Assembly: GCA_934636715.1 (NCBI GenBank)
Contig: CAKUBE010000003.1
Coordinates: forward strand, 108,509-172,508
From: an uncultured Arachnia sp.
Lineage (GTDB): Bacteria; Actinomycetota; Actinomycetes; Propionibacteriales; Propionibacteriaceae
Length of the DNA: 64,000 nt
Direction: 5' to 3'
This document shows positions 55,201-62,207 of the stretch, piece by piece. The position numbers were made by a program, and so were the translations under genes. Every line of letters begins with the position of its first letter. The first letter of the stretch is position 1. The notes below the pieces were generated by a model. The model had not been told where the DNA came from and made no database searches. It saw nothing but the letters and a program-made list of their open reading frames with translations.

Positions 55201-56904
55201 CTGCATCGTCGTGCGGGACGGGCCGAAGCCTTCCTCGCCGAGGGACGGGTACCAGGTGAGGGCGTCGGCCTCCGCGACGAGCACGTCGGCGTGGCCGTCA
55301 CCGGTGAGGTCGGCGAACCGCAGACTCGCGTCGGCCCAGGGCAGGTTCGGCAGCGAGGCGAAGGCGCGGTGCGGCGCCCAATCGCCGTCGTCGGTGCGCT
55401 CGGCGAAGCCCGCGTCCGGCCCGTCGAAGGAGACGAGGTCCAGCAGCCCGTCGCCGGCGAGGTCGAGCAGCTGGCGACCCTCGCCGAGGCCTCCGCTCGG
55501 GCGGCGCGCCACCAGCTCGAGTAGCCCGAGGGAACCGTCGCCGCGGTTGCGCTTGTACCACCACTCCCCCGCCTGCTCGGTCAGCACGCCGGACAGCCCC
55601 TCGCCGTCGAGGTCCACCCACTCGTATCCAGGCCCCAGCCCCGTCGGCAGGTTGGCCAGGCTGTCCCCGTCGAGCGTCCGCACGGCAGCGACAGGCCCCG
55701 CTGTGCTGTACCCGAACGCGACCGGCGGCATCGATTGGCGCACGTAGCGCGTCGCGGCGCCGTCGCGGACGAAACCGTGCTGCGTCGCCGACACGAGCAG
55801 CGACGCGGCCCCTTCCCCCTCCGCATAGCCGAGCTCAAGCGCCTTGACGAGGTACGGCTCGCCCAGCTCCGGGAACCGATGGAACATGAGCACCCGCTCG
55901 CACCGCCGGTAGGTGCGCACCTCGAATCCGGCCCGGTATGTCGAGAAGGGGTCGGGCCGGACGGCCCACGCCCGGTCCCGGGCCGGCGAGGCCTCGACCC
56001 GGCGGAGCTGGTCGTCGGCCGCGACGGCGGGGTCGAGCGGCAGCTCGTCGTGGCGCCGGTCGCCGTAGTCGAAGACCAGCTCGAACAGCCAGTCGTCGCG
56101 CCACTCGGCGGCCCGCGTCGGGTCGAGGCGGGAGACGACGTTGCCGTACCTGACCGAGGAGAGGTACCGCTGGGTGGTGCGCACGGCGGCGGCGCGGTGG
56201 CTCTCGTGGGCGAGCCCGGTGTCGACGCCGGCGTCGTCGTCGGCCGCGTACGCGTACCGGATGCCGCCGCCCAGATCGTCGTACGACTCGCAGAGCAGCC
56301 AGCTGAAGATGCGCGACGGGTCGGCGGGGTCGACGATGCGGGAGTCGGCGTCGCGACCGTAGACCGAGGTCACGTTCTCGCCCGTGATGGTGCGCCAATA
56401 GGCGTCGGCGGGATCGGTGCGGTTGACCCATCGCTCGATGCGGGCGAAGGAGCCCTCCGTGCGCGGGCGGTAGCGGACGATGCGATACGCGCCCCGATCC
56501 TCCGCGTCGGCCACCGGCTCGCCCCGCCCGTCGACCACGAGCGCCCCTTCCGCGTCCAGCAGGAAGGCGGGCACCAGATCCTCGGCGCCGGAGATCACGA
56601 ACACGTCGGAGGAGCCCTCGTCGTCGTAGAGCGGCAGTCCCCGATCGGTCTTCCGGGTGATCGCCGGGAGCCCGATGCTCCAGCCCAGCCCGAACGGGCC
56701 GTTGCCCGCACCCGAGTCGTACGACAGCGCGAGCGGCGGCTGAAGGCCCGCGCGTCCGGGGCTGGCGGGCAGGGCGATGGTGAAGCTGCCGGTTCCGGTG
56801 GCGCCCGCGACGAACTTCTCGCCGATCCCTCGGATCGCGCCGCCGCCTTTGGGGGGCGAGATCGACGGCGCCGCGAGCAGGCCCGCGCTGTCCATCTTGT
56901 CCAT
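49213..56904 (-). CDS. Tc toxin subunit B-C fusion with variable C-terminal effector
   Basis: A 2,563-aa fusion of TcB and TcC. An SpvB/TcdB N-terminal domain (about 15-300, SPPKGGGAIRGIGEKFVAGA and LSYDSGAGNGPFGLGWSIG) is followed by FG-GAP/VCBS propeller repeats (FADLTGDGHADVLVAEADAL, IDGSGTTDVVYLG), TcdB middle domains, and many YD/RHS repeats forming the cocoon shell (about 1350-2170). The RHS core at about 2170-2230 (ARYYAPWLARWTSCDPSG, then DGLNRYTYCRG, then GRDPAG) has two Asp residues 23 apart, the aspartyl autoprotease geometry of TccC3. The last 333 residues are the released effector, of unknown fold. ATG at 56904 is my start; the frame stays open to a GTG at 56991. No RBS is obvious. 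Confidence 0.9.
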   Translation of the reverse strand: MDKMDSAGLLAAPSISPPKGGGAIRGIGEKFVAGATGTGSFTIALPASPGRAGLQPPLALSYDSGAGNGPFGLGWSIGLPAITRKTDRGLPLYDDEGSSDVFVISGAEDLVPAFLLDAEGALVVDGRGEPVADAEDRGAYRIVRYRPRTEGSFARIERWVNRTDPADAYWRTITGENVTSVYGRDADSRIVDPADPSRIFSWLLCESYDDLGGGIRYAYAADDDAGVDTGLAHESHRAAAVRTTQRYLSSVRYGNVVSRLDPTRAAEWRDDWLFELVFDYGDRRHDELPLDPAVAADDQLRRVEASPARDRAWAVRPDPFSTYRAGFEVRTYRRCERVLMFHRFPELGEPYLVKALELGYAEGEGAASLLVSATQHGFVRDGAATRYVRQSMPPVAFGYSTAGPVAAVRTLDGDSLANLPTGLGPGYEWVDLDGEGLSGVLTEQAGEWWYKRNRGDGSLGLLELVARRPSGGLGEGRQLLDLAGDGLLDLVSFDGPDAGFAERTDDGDWAPHRAFASLPNLPWADASLRFADLTGDGHADVLVAEADALTWYPSLGEEGFGPSRTTMQPFDENRGPRLVFADGTGSIHLADMSGDGLADLVRVRDGEVSYWPNLGYGRFGTRVVMDGSPRFDHDDQFDPARVRLADIDGSGTTDVVYLGRSDARVYLNRSGNGFAEGFAVAGFPPADDLTSVSTVDLLGAGTSCLVWSSPLPGDEGRQLRYIDLMPAGKPNLLVEIHNNLGAETRIHYAPSTRYFLADKAAGTPWITRLPFPVHVVDRVETADRVSGNRFVSRYEYHHGCFDGVEREFRGFARVDQYDTAEYDLLPAAVNVDAASYVPPVMTRTWYHTGAAIGRHRISRLCADEYYREPDRSPEETGRLLLDDTVLPEGLTVEEEREACRALRGTLLRQETYALDGSPRDAHPYVVTERNAAVRLIQPRGANPHAVFLTHAAESLTFQYERDPADPRVTHALTLAVNGFGQPTREATVSYGRRRPDPALPVALRPEQTRLTVAVKETDYTLPVADPAATPDDHRMPVPWAARAYELTGVAPAGERFTREELDGASAAAAELPYEAAPTAGLVEKRVVESDRTRFRTDDLSGPCPWGRLEPRALRLEAYRMALTPGLLAAAYRRSDGGAALDLIPDPAAVLGVVPDADGDTAAGRGGYVEFDGAWWAPSGRAFYAVDPDASVAEERDEALVHFFLPRRYRNPFHTRGTPTESSVTFDPHDLQPVTSTDALGNTTHAELDYRTLSPSTVTGPNGERTAVAFDALGMVVATATMGRADSPQGDALDGVEPTLTEAQVRAAFADPLAAPSALLGAATTRLVYDLFAYARSRDADQPEATGVYTITRETHASDLPAGATSRMQHGFTYSDGFGREIQKKIQAEGGRWVGSEWTEFDNKGNPVRQWEPFFSGTHRCEFDAATGVSKILCYDPLSRPVAVLHPNGTYQKTLFDAWHQVSFDPNDTVAAAGAETGDPRTDPDIAGLVAEHFRRLPAGWRTWLERRTDPAASAAERDAATKAAAHAGTPTTTYLDSLGRGFLTRAHNGFDPAGDPLFLDTRIVLDVEGHHRAVIDAEGRTVATYDYDVAGNTIHQASMEAGERWTLADAAGNQIRGWDGRGHTFTTEYDALRRPVRHLVAGTGPSSDPDTRAAAVTYQRTEYGEGRPNAAALFLRGRVFRQYDAAGVVTNAYDFKGNVVRQVRAVAPGHRSAIDWAAPQPAGTPYVSATSYDALNRPIQQIAPRRDVAGEPWDVTQPVYNDAGLLEALHVWTGLADDPAGLIDPLVSAPTGVGVDDVDYDAKGLRTSIAYRNGVVTDYEYDPDTFRLTRLATRRGGGGAVLQDLRYTYDPVGNVTEIDDGAQRDVFFANQVVSPRNRYTYDATYRLVHADGREHVGQAHAAAPYTHDDWRRTRLAHPGDGGAMAHYEESYEYGPAGNLLSLAHASGIAGSGWRRTFAYDEPTQLDDAPGGVPRRSNRLSSSTVGGITETFSVDGDGYDPHGNLLRMPHLAELAWDFHDRLRLTARQQVDAADLDGAERAGDRTYYVYDAAGARVRKVTEVGGAVKDERLYLGGVEIYRRHTGPRAGLERRTLHVTDDERRIALIDLRNNVDDGTPATLARYQLGNHLGSATLEVDDQPSANVISYEEYSPYGSTTYQAVRADLQVPAKRYRYTGKERDEESGLSFHGARYYAPWLARWTSCDPSGLVDGLNRYTYCRGHPTTGRDPAGAATEPTPLLNSVDDVLSFEAREAAFAAGKKLELGFDPKTKEAVAAVNGGKALPPPTGKQLEAMTQSGKEAAELRRAYAAAQGGKAGDELRENLRTRSQAAFDKSKNVAHFGDTSGRLVPELSLEDGLVTKVDTAPGGQPGGARTADVGVAKQPVAPANWESDLVGKEAKEVLAETRDLKVSNSYVGDKAGFLKESGDVAIKEVRPWTKLKQKISAGADAIKSSKALTVTGEILEKAAKSKGFKAAVVTVGILGHGVAKAAPGVGLVVGASDVASEVEQGNGRRATLSAIGMSEIPYVSQAADIGLAVEDASWAAKEILDPEQKVEDWYYRTFLK

Positions 56905-56992
56905 GGAAGACCCCGGAGTTGAATACCGCAGTTCAGGGTTGGACTGTGGCACACATTCTTCCGCGCGGCGAGGGCCCGACTGACAGGTCACA

Positions 56993-58387
56993 CTACACGC
57001 CGGGTTCGCTGGGCAACCGGCCGGCCCGGACCGCCTCGACGAGGATCGCGTGGTCGGCTTCCGTCTGGTCCGCGTAGGCCCGAGCCCAGCGGACGAAGGC
57101 CTCGACGCCCTCGTCCTTCTTGCCGAGGTAGCCGGAGATGATCGAGGCGCCGGAGGTGCGCGCGTGCCCCTTGGCCAGCAGGTGTCCGACGATCCCCGAG
57201 TAGTCGACGAGCGCGCCGGGCGTCATGTCCTCGAGCGGCACCCCGCCCTTCATATTGCGGAACTGGCGCACGTAGTACTGGTGGCCGCCCACCGTCGTCC
57301 AGCCGAGCAGCGGATCGGAGACGGTCTGCAGCTGCTGCTGGTACTCGACGACGCGCTGGCCCTGGTGCTGGTGCCACGCCGTCTGGCCGTGGACGTAGGG
57401 CGCGAGCACCGAGCGCTGGGCCTGCTTCATCTGCAGGAAGAGCACGTCGTCGGACCGGGATCCCACCAGCAGCGCGATCCACGCCCGCATGCCGACCGAG
57501 CCGACGCCCACCACCTTGTGCGCGATGTCCACCAGCGTGTACCCGCCGACGATGCGCCGCCACTGGGGCGCGAGCGTGGCCAGGTACTCGTCGAGCCCCG
57601 TGGCCAGCGACTCGAACTCGTAGTCGTCGGGGTGCGTGATCAGCGGCGGGTCGTCGACGATCCGGTCCGCCTCGCGCGCCCCGCCCGCCAGCTTCGGGAG
57701 CATGCGGTCCGACGTCCGCTTCCGCGCCGACACCGCCGCGCGCTTGATCTCGTCGCGCAGCGACGCCTCCGTCGCCGTCTCGTGCAGCAGGTCGATGTCG
57801 AGGTGGTTGAACGCGCGCCACAGCAGCGGCTGCTTCGAGAGGAAGCTCACCTCGTCGCGGTAGGCCCGGACGCAGTGCCGGATCGCGTCGGCGCACTGCT
57901 CTTCGGTGGCGCCGTTGTCGCGGCCCAGCACCCAGATCGACGCCGTGAGCCTGCGGAGGTCCCATTCCCAGGCGCCGGTGTGGGCCTCGTCGAAGTCGTT
58001 GAGGTCGATGACCTGGTTGCCCTCCGGCGAGCGGTAGAAGCCGATGTTGCCGATGTGCGCGTCGCCGCAGGCGGTGGTGTGGACGCCCGTCGACGGCAGG
58101 TGCGCGACGTCCCAGGCCATCAGGTTGGCCGTGCCGCGGAGCAGGCCGAAGGGCGAGGCGGCCATGCGCGCGGTGCGCACGCCCAGCAGCCACGGCAGCC
58201 GGCCCTCGTGGGAGCGCTCGATGATGTCGACGACGGCGGGCCGGTTGAGGGTGGGCGTCCAGTCGCCGAGCGAGGCGGGCGGCGTCTTCACCCGCAGCTT
58301 CTTGCCGTGCGCGATCCGCTCGGCGCGATCCGTCGCGGGGATGCGGAAGGAGGTGAACGCGTCTGCGTAGTGGGAGTCTCCGGCCAT
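56993..58387 (-). CDS. DUF2252 family protein
   Basis: A 464-aa protein of the DUF2252 family, distantly related to protein-kinase/aminoglycoside-phosphotransferase folds (motifs CGDAHIGNIGFY and IDLNDFDEAHTGAWEWDL resemble the catalytic HxDxxxxN and DFD/E motifs). The N-terminal RIPATDRAERIAHGKKLRVK and the C-terminal RQFRNMKGG are typical. Function is unknown. It lies upstream of the Tc toxin genes on the same strand with an 88-nt gap, so it may be transcribed with them, but it also occurs widely outside toxin loci. ATG at 58387 chosen; there is no strong ribosome-binding site. Confidence 0.85.
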   Translation of the reverse strand: MAGDSHYADAFTSFRIPATDRAERIAHGKKLRVKTPPASLGDWTPTLNRPAVVDIIERSHEGRLPWLLGVRTARMAASPFGLLRGTANLMAWDVAHLPSTGVHTTACGDAHIGNIGFYRSPEGNQVIDLNDFDEAHTGAWEWDLRRLTASIWVLGRDNGATEEQCADAIRHCVRAYRDEVSFLSKQPLLWRAFNHLDIDLLHETATEASLRDEIKRAAVSARKRTSDRMLPKLAGGAREADRIVDDPPLITHPDDYEFESLATGLDEYLATLAPQWRRIVGGYTLVDIAHKVVGVGSVGMRAWIALLVGSRSDDVLFLQMKQAQRSVLAPYVHGQTAWHQHQGQRVVEYQQQLQTVSDPLLGWTTVGGHQYYVRQFRNMKGGVPLEDMTPGALVDYSGIVGHLLAKGHARTSGASIISGYLGKKDEGVEAFVRWARAYADQTEADHAILVEAVRAGRLPSEPGV

Positions 58388-58451
58388 GGGCTCATCATTG
58401 CCCTTTTTCGGCCCGGACAGGGGCAGGTACGCGATTTGCGCCGGACGTGGG

Positions 58452-58502
58452 AGTGGATCGCACTCCGAATGGACTGGTCTTCCATCCGAAGTGCGATCCA
58501 CT
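58452..58502. repeat. 22-bp inverted repeat upstream of the DUF2252 gene
   Basis: Arms at 58452-58473 (AGTGGATCGCACTCCGAATG...) and 58481-58502 are complementary except for two positions, both G-T wobbles when read on the minus strand. The loop is 7 nt. No T-run follows, so it is not an obvious intrinsic terminator; it may be an attenuating structure in the 5' region of the DUF2252/Tc transcript or a dispersed palindromic element. Confidence 0.6.
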
Positions 58503-58626
58503 TCGCACCACACCGATCGCTTCCTTGCGATCCTGCCTTAGGCATCGACCACGGCCGATTTCCCCCCCAAAGCGGCTGGCTCGCGTGGCCCCCCGAATCG
58601 GTGTGTTATTAGGTTCACCTATTTGT

Positions 58627-58676
58627 GTCCCGGGAAGCACGGGACAAGGTCCCGACTAGGGCCGGGAACTTTTTTG
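58627..58676. promoter_or_regulatory. GGGAC/GTCCC inverted repeats and a T-tailed hairpin
   Basis: GTCCCG (58627-58632) and CGGGAC (58640-58645), then AAGGTCCCG (58646-58654) and CGGGAACTT (58663-58671) followed by TTTTTT on the plus strand. The central CGGGACAAGGTCCCGA is a palindrome of the kind bound by NarL/DevR-type regulators. The second hairpin would act as a terminator only on the plus strand, where no gene is seen, so it may shield the minus-strand regulator genes or end a small RNA. The 58388-58691 gap contains no gene. Confidence 0.5.
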
Positions 58677-58691
58677 GTATCCCAAAAAGCT

Positions 58692-59336
58692 CTAGAGCCC
58701 GGCTTCGCGCGCCTTGGCGGCGGCGGACGCGCGGTCGACGACGTGGAGCTTCGCGAAGATGTTCGACACGACGTTGCGCACCGTCTTGTCGCTGACCCCG
58801 AGCAGCGTGGCGATGGCCCGGTTGTCCCGTCCGCGCGTGATCAGCCCGAGGACCTCGCGTTCCCGCGGCGTCAGCTGCGGCAGCGGCTCCCGCGGCACCC
58901 CGAGCCCGCCGAACCAGTCGACCATGCGCCGCGCGAGGGCCGCGGAGAACACGACCTCGCCGTGGGCGGCGGAGCGGATCGCGGCGAGCACCGCCTCCGG
59001 CGGCTCCGTCTTGAGGACGTAGCCCCGGGCGCCCTCGCGCACGGCCTGGAAGATCGTGGCGTCGTCGTCGTACATGGTCAGCACCAGCACGGCCGTCTGC
59101 GGCGAGGCGCTGGCGATGGCCCGCGCCGCCTCGATGCCGTGGAGCCCGGGCATGTTCAGGTCGAGCACCGCCACATCCGGGCGGGTCTCCTCGGCGAGCC
59201 GCAACGCCGTCGCGCCGTCGGCGGCCTGCCCCACCACGACAAGGTCGTCGCAGACGTCGATCAGCCCTGCGAGACCCTCCCGGTAGACGGGATGATCATC
59301 GGCGAGGAGAACCCTCGTCGGGTCAGGCATCTCCAC
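58692..59336 (-). CDS. NarL/LuxR-family response regulator
   Basis: A 214-aa response regulator: receiver domain with phosphorylated Asp in VAVLDLNMPGLHG (about residue 55), acidic pocket LLADDHPV at the start, and a C-terminal LuxR-type helix-turn-helix (LTPREREVLGLITRGRDNRA, then LLGVSDKTVRNVVSNIFAKL). Overlaps the kinase gene by 14 nt, so they are translationally coupled. It is the nearest gene upstream of the DUF2252 and Tc toxin genes, which it might regulate. Confidence 0.93.
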   Translation of the reverse strand: MEMPDPTRVLLADDHPVYREGLAGLIDVCDDLVVVGQAADGATALRLAEETRPDVAVLDLNMPGLHGIEAARAIASASPQTAVLVLTMYDDDATIFQAVREGARGYVLKTEPPEAVLAAIRSAAHGEVVFSAALARRMVDWFGGLGVPREPLPQLTPREREVLGLITRGRDNRAIATLLGVSDKTVRNVVSNIFAKLHVVDRASAAAKAREAGL

Positions 59337-61563
59337 CTCCCTCAGGCAGTTCGACAGAGACCACCGTACCGCCTCCCACTAGGCTTTCGATAGCGAGACT
59401 GCCACCGAGCTCGGCGGCCCTCTCGCGCATCGACATGACCCCGACACCGGCGTGAGTGCCGTCGGCGATGCCGGCCCCGTCGTCGGTGACCTCGGCGAGG
59501 CAGCGGCCCGGCTCGCGCCACAGTTTCACGGTGCACGTGGTGGCGCTGGCGTGCCGGGCGGCGTTGCGCAACGCCTCGACGGCGATGCGGAAGACGGCGA
59601 CCTCGACGGCCGCGGGCAACGGCTGGCGCTCCAGGTCGCCCAGCCCGTCGGCCCGCACGTGGAGCTGCAGCGGCGCGAGGCCTACCCCGACGTCCTCGAT
59701 CGCGGCGACGAGGCCGCGGTCGTCGAGCGCCGGGGGCCGCAGCTCGTACGAGAGGTCGCGCAGCGCCTGGGACGTGGTCTGCGCGTCGCGGGCGATGCCG
59801 TCGAGCACCTGCAACGCGCGCCGGGGCACGTCGGGGCTCTGCAGCACGAGGCGCCGCGCGGTCTCCGACTGCAGGGCGATGCCGGCGAGGGTGGGCGCCA
59901 CGTCGTCGTGCATGACCCGCCGCATGGCGCGGCGCTCCTCCTCGCGGGCCAGCACCAGCTGCTCGCGCGAGCGCCTCAGCTCCGCGGTCAGCTCCAGCTG
60001 GTGCAGCGCGGTTCCGATCTGGCGGGCCAGGTCCGAGAGGAGCCGCTGCTCGACCTCGGTCAGGGTGTCTCCCCTGCCCCGCGTGTAGGCGGTCAGCACG
60101 CCGCCGGAGTCGTTCACCGGGAACTCGACGGCCTCGGCCTCCGGCACGTTGGCGACGCAGCCCGACGAGGCGGACACGCCGTCGGCGGTGAGCGTGACGA
60201 GGGGAAGGCGCAGCGCGCGGGCGACGTCGGCGATGACCTGGGGGAAGTCGATGTCGCGGCCGGCCAGCGACTCGGCCACCCTGCTCAGCAGGTGATAGGG
60301 CGACTGCGGGTCGCGGTAGACGATCCAGTTGACGGCGCGTTCCACCCTGCTGCGCAGCGCCGGGGCTCCGACGGCGACGGCGATGCCCCCGACCACCATG
60401 AACGTCGCCGTGTCCCAGTCGAGCCATACCGCGGCGGTCTTCGCCACGAGGACCATCACCCCGATCGCGAGCAGCACCACGACGGTGTCGACGAGGAGCC
60501 GGACGAGCACCGACTCCATCGCGAAGAGCCGGATGCGCAGGAGGGCGACGCCGAAGCCGAACACCGTCACCATGCCGGGAAGGCCGATCAGGTCGTCCGG
60601 CAGCAGCGGGCTCCCCGTGAGCGCGTGCGGCACGATCCACAGCGTGAGGACCCCGGCGAGCGCGGAGAGACTCGTCCCGCCCAGCCACAGCAGCTGCTGG
60701 CGGCCGATGTAGTCGGAGCCGTCCATCCGCATCCGCACCATCCGCAGCAGGATCACCGCGACGATGGCGAGCATGGTCAGCACCGTGATCATCGACTGCA
60801 CCTGGATGACGTACTGCACCCGCTGGGTGGTCATCGGGACGGTCAGCAGGATGAACGCGGCCACCGCCAGCCACAGCACCAGGGGCAGCGTCGCGAGGAG
60901 GAGCCGCCGGCCCGGCCTCATCACCCACGCCGACAACGGCGCGGGAAACAGCATCACGAACAGCAGGAGCTCGCCCCACAGCAGCGAGAAGATGCCCTGC
61001 GTGTTCGCCACGAAGAAGGCCCGCGCCCAGGTGCTGTGAAGTTCGGCGATGGGCAGCCCGAGGAGCGTCGTCGGGATGCCGACGGCCAGGCCCGCGGAGA
61101 AGACGAGCGCGGCGCCCAGCGCCCGGTCCGACGGCTGGCGCGCGAATGCGTAGGCCGTGAGCAGGAACATGGAGGCGACGAAGAGGAGGGTCCAGGCGCC
61201 GTCGACGAGCCTCTCGCCGACGTACGGCAGCGTATCGGAGAGCGGCAGCGACACCTGGTCGCCGGTGGCGAGGGTCAGCATGACGTCGGCCGGCCCGCGG
61301 GCGACGTCGGTGACCGCGACGCCTGCGGGGATCGGGCAGGTGTCGGTGTGCCGCGGCAGGACGCCGTCGGCGGTCCAGGAGCCCGCGTCGGGCGCTATCC
61401 AGGCGCACGCCGACGGCATGAGCACCCGCCACAGGAAGTAGGCGATGCCCATGCTCAGCACGATCAGGGTGCCGATGATAGGGCTCCAGGAGATCGCGCG
61501 CGGCCGGTCCGGGCCGCTCAGCAGGCCTTGGGCGCGCGCGGCGGTGTCGGACGGGGCGCTCAT
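59323..61563 (-). CDS. Membrane sensor histidine kinase (HisKA_3 type)
   Basis: A 746-aa kinase: one N-terminal helix, an extracytoplasmic loop (about 55-125; charged, with the sequence PIPAGVAVTDVARGPADV), about seven to eight further membrane helices (about 128-420, overall similar to ComP-type receptors), a GAF-like domain, then HisKA_3 with the phospho-acceptor His in RRAMRRVMHDDVAPTLAG, and an HATPase (EALRNAARHASATTCTV and DDGAGIADGTHAGVGVMSMR). The stimulus is not known. The ATG at 61563 gives a sensible start. The frame overlaps the response regulator start by 14 nt. Confidence 0.92.
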   Translation of the reverse strand: MSAPSDTAARAQGLLSGPDRPRAISWSPIIGTLIVLSMGIAYFLWRVLMPSACAWIAPDAGSWTADGVLPRHTDTCPIPAGVAVTDVARGPADVMLTLATGDQVSLPLSDTLPYVGERLVDGAWTLLFVASMFLLTAYAFARQPSDRALGAALVFSAGLAVGIPTTLLGLPIAELHSTWARAFFVANTQGIFSLLWGELLLFVMLFPAPLSAWVMRPGRRLLLATLPLVLWLAVAAFILLTVPMTTQRVQYVIQVQSMITVLTMLAIVAVILLRMVRMRMDGSDYIGRQQLLWLGGTSLSALAGVLTLWIVPHALTGSPLLPDDLIGLPGMVTVFGFGVALLRIRLFAMESVLVRLLVDTVVVLLAIGVMVLVAKTAAVWLDWDTATFMVVGGIAVAVGAPALRSRVERAVNWIVYRDPQSPYHLLSRVAESLAGRDIDFPQVIADVARALRLPLVTLTADGVSASSGCVANVPEAEAVEFPVNDSGGVLTAYTRGRGDTLTEVEQRLLSDLARQIGTALHQLELTAELRRSREQLVLAREEERRAMRRVMHDDVAPTLAGIALQSETARRLVLQSPDVPRRALQVLDGIARDAQTTSQALRDLSYELRPPALDDRGLVAAIEDVGVGLAPLQLHVRADGLGDLERQPLPAAVEVAVFRIAVEALRNAARHASATTCTVKLWREPGRCLAEVTDDGAGIADGTHAGVGVMSMRERAAELGGSLAIESLVGGGTVVSVELPEGGGDA

Positions 61564-61653
61564 GGCCGGAACAGTACGCAACCCCGACCGCCGTTGGCTA
61601 TGGCCGAAAGTCGCCGAAGCACGGCCGCGCAGCAGGCCCGAGCACAACGCTCG

Positions 61654-61913
61654 CTATCGGTCGTAGACCTCGCGGCGGTGCGCAGCACGCACCACGGTCA
61701 CAATCAGCTCGGCGTCGAACACGTCGTAAATCACTCGATACTCTCCCACCCGTATGCGCCACGCAGTCTGTTCCCCGCTGAGCTTCTTCACCCGTGGGGT
61801 CGTGGGTCATCCCCCAGGTCTTCTATCGCATCGAGCACCCGGTCCCGCACCTGCCGTGGAAGCTTCCGCACCTGACGCGCCGCGGCGGTCGTTAGTTCCA
61901 CCCGATAGATCAC
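61654..61913 (-). pseudogene. RelE/ParE-family toxin, frameshifted
   Basis: Read from the GTG at 61913 the frame gives IYRVELTTAAARQVRKLPRQ and VRDRVLDAIEDLGDDPRPHG and then stops at TGA. One extra G (CCCC instead of CCC in the plus-strand run near 61790-61793) restores KKLSGEQTAWRIRVGEYRVI and YDVFDAELIVTVVRAAHRRE to the stop at 61654, a full 86-aa RelE toxin with the catalytic Arg residues and C-terminal HRREVYDR. It overlaps the antitoxin gene stop (GTGA), the normal arrangement. Loss of one base in a homopolymer could be a real inactivation or a sequencing error. Confidence 0.85.
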
Positions 61914-62173
61914 GAGGCAAGCTCGGCACGCAGCTCACCCAGGGCGACGCGCCCGCCATCATCGGTCGCCTTCGCGTCACGGTACGCGGCGACGTCCTGC
62001 GCCATCTCGAACGCTTCGAGGGCTTCGAGATCTGCCACACCGATTACCACCGCCGCGAGCTTTCCATTCCGGGTGACCCCGATGCGCTCACCGGCATACA
62101 TCGCACGCCCTAGCACATCCGAGAGCTGACTACGCAGCTCCCGCGTCGAAACCGCATTCATTACCGTATCCAT
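61910..62173 (-). CDS. Phd/YefM-family antitoxin
   Basis: An 87-aa antitoxin. The N-terminal DNA-binding part (MNAVSTRELRSQLSDVLGRA, then GERIGVTRNGKLAAVVIGVA) is the Phd/YefM fold, and the C-terminal acidic tail (LEALEAFEMAQDVAAYRDAK) would neutralise the RelE toxin. It precedes the toxin gene and overlaps it by 4 nt. The upstream DNA holds a TGTACA core, as recognised by YefM. Confidence 0.88.
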   Translation of the reverse strand: MDTVMNAVSTRELRSQLSDVLGRAMYAGERIGVTRNGKLAAVVIGVADLEALEAFEMAQDVAAYRDAKATDDGGRVALGELRAELAS

Positions 62174-62201
62174 GTATGCAGTGTAGCATTACGTAACACT
62201 G

Positions 62202-62207
62202 TGTACA
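62202..62207 (-). promoter_or_regulatory. YefM-type TGTACA operator core
   Basis: TGTACA, embedded in the palindrome GTGTACAC (62201-62208), lies about 28 nt upstream of the antitoxin start. It matches the core recognised by YefM-family antitoxins for autorepression. On the minus strand TACACT, 5 nt upstream of the ATG region, could be the -10 box of the same promoter. Confidence 0.5.

Noticed and set aside
40548..58387. The Tc locus considered as part of an extracellular contractile injection system
   Set aside because: No sheath, tube, baseplate, spike or AAA-ATPase genes are visible in the window. The TcA architecture alone explains the large proteins.
58452..58502. The 22-bp inverted repeat considered as the response-regulator terminator
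   Set aside because: It lies about 190 nt after the response regulator stop, and no T-run follows on the minus strand.
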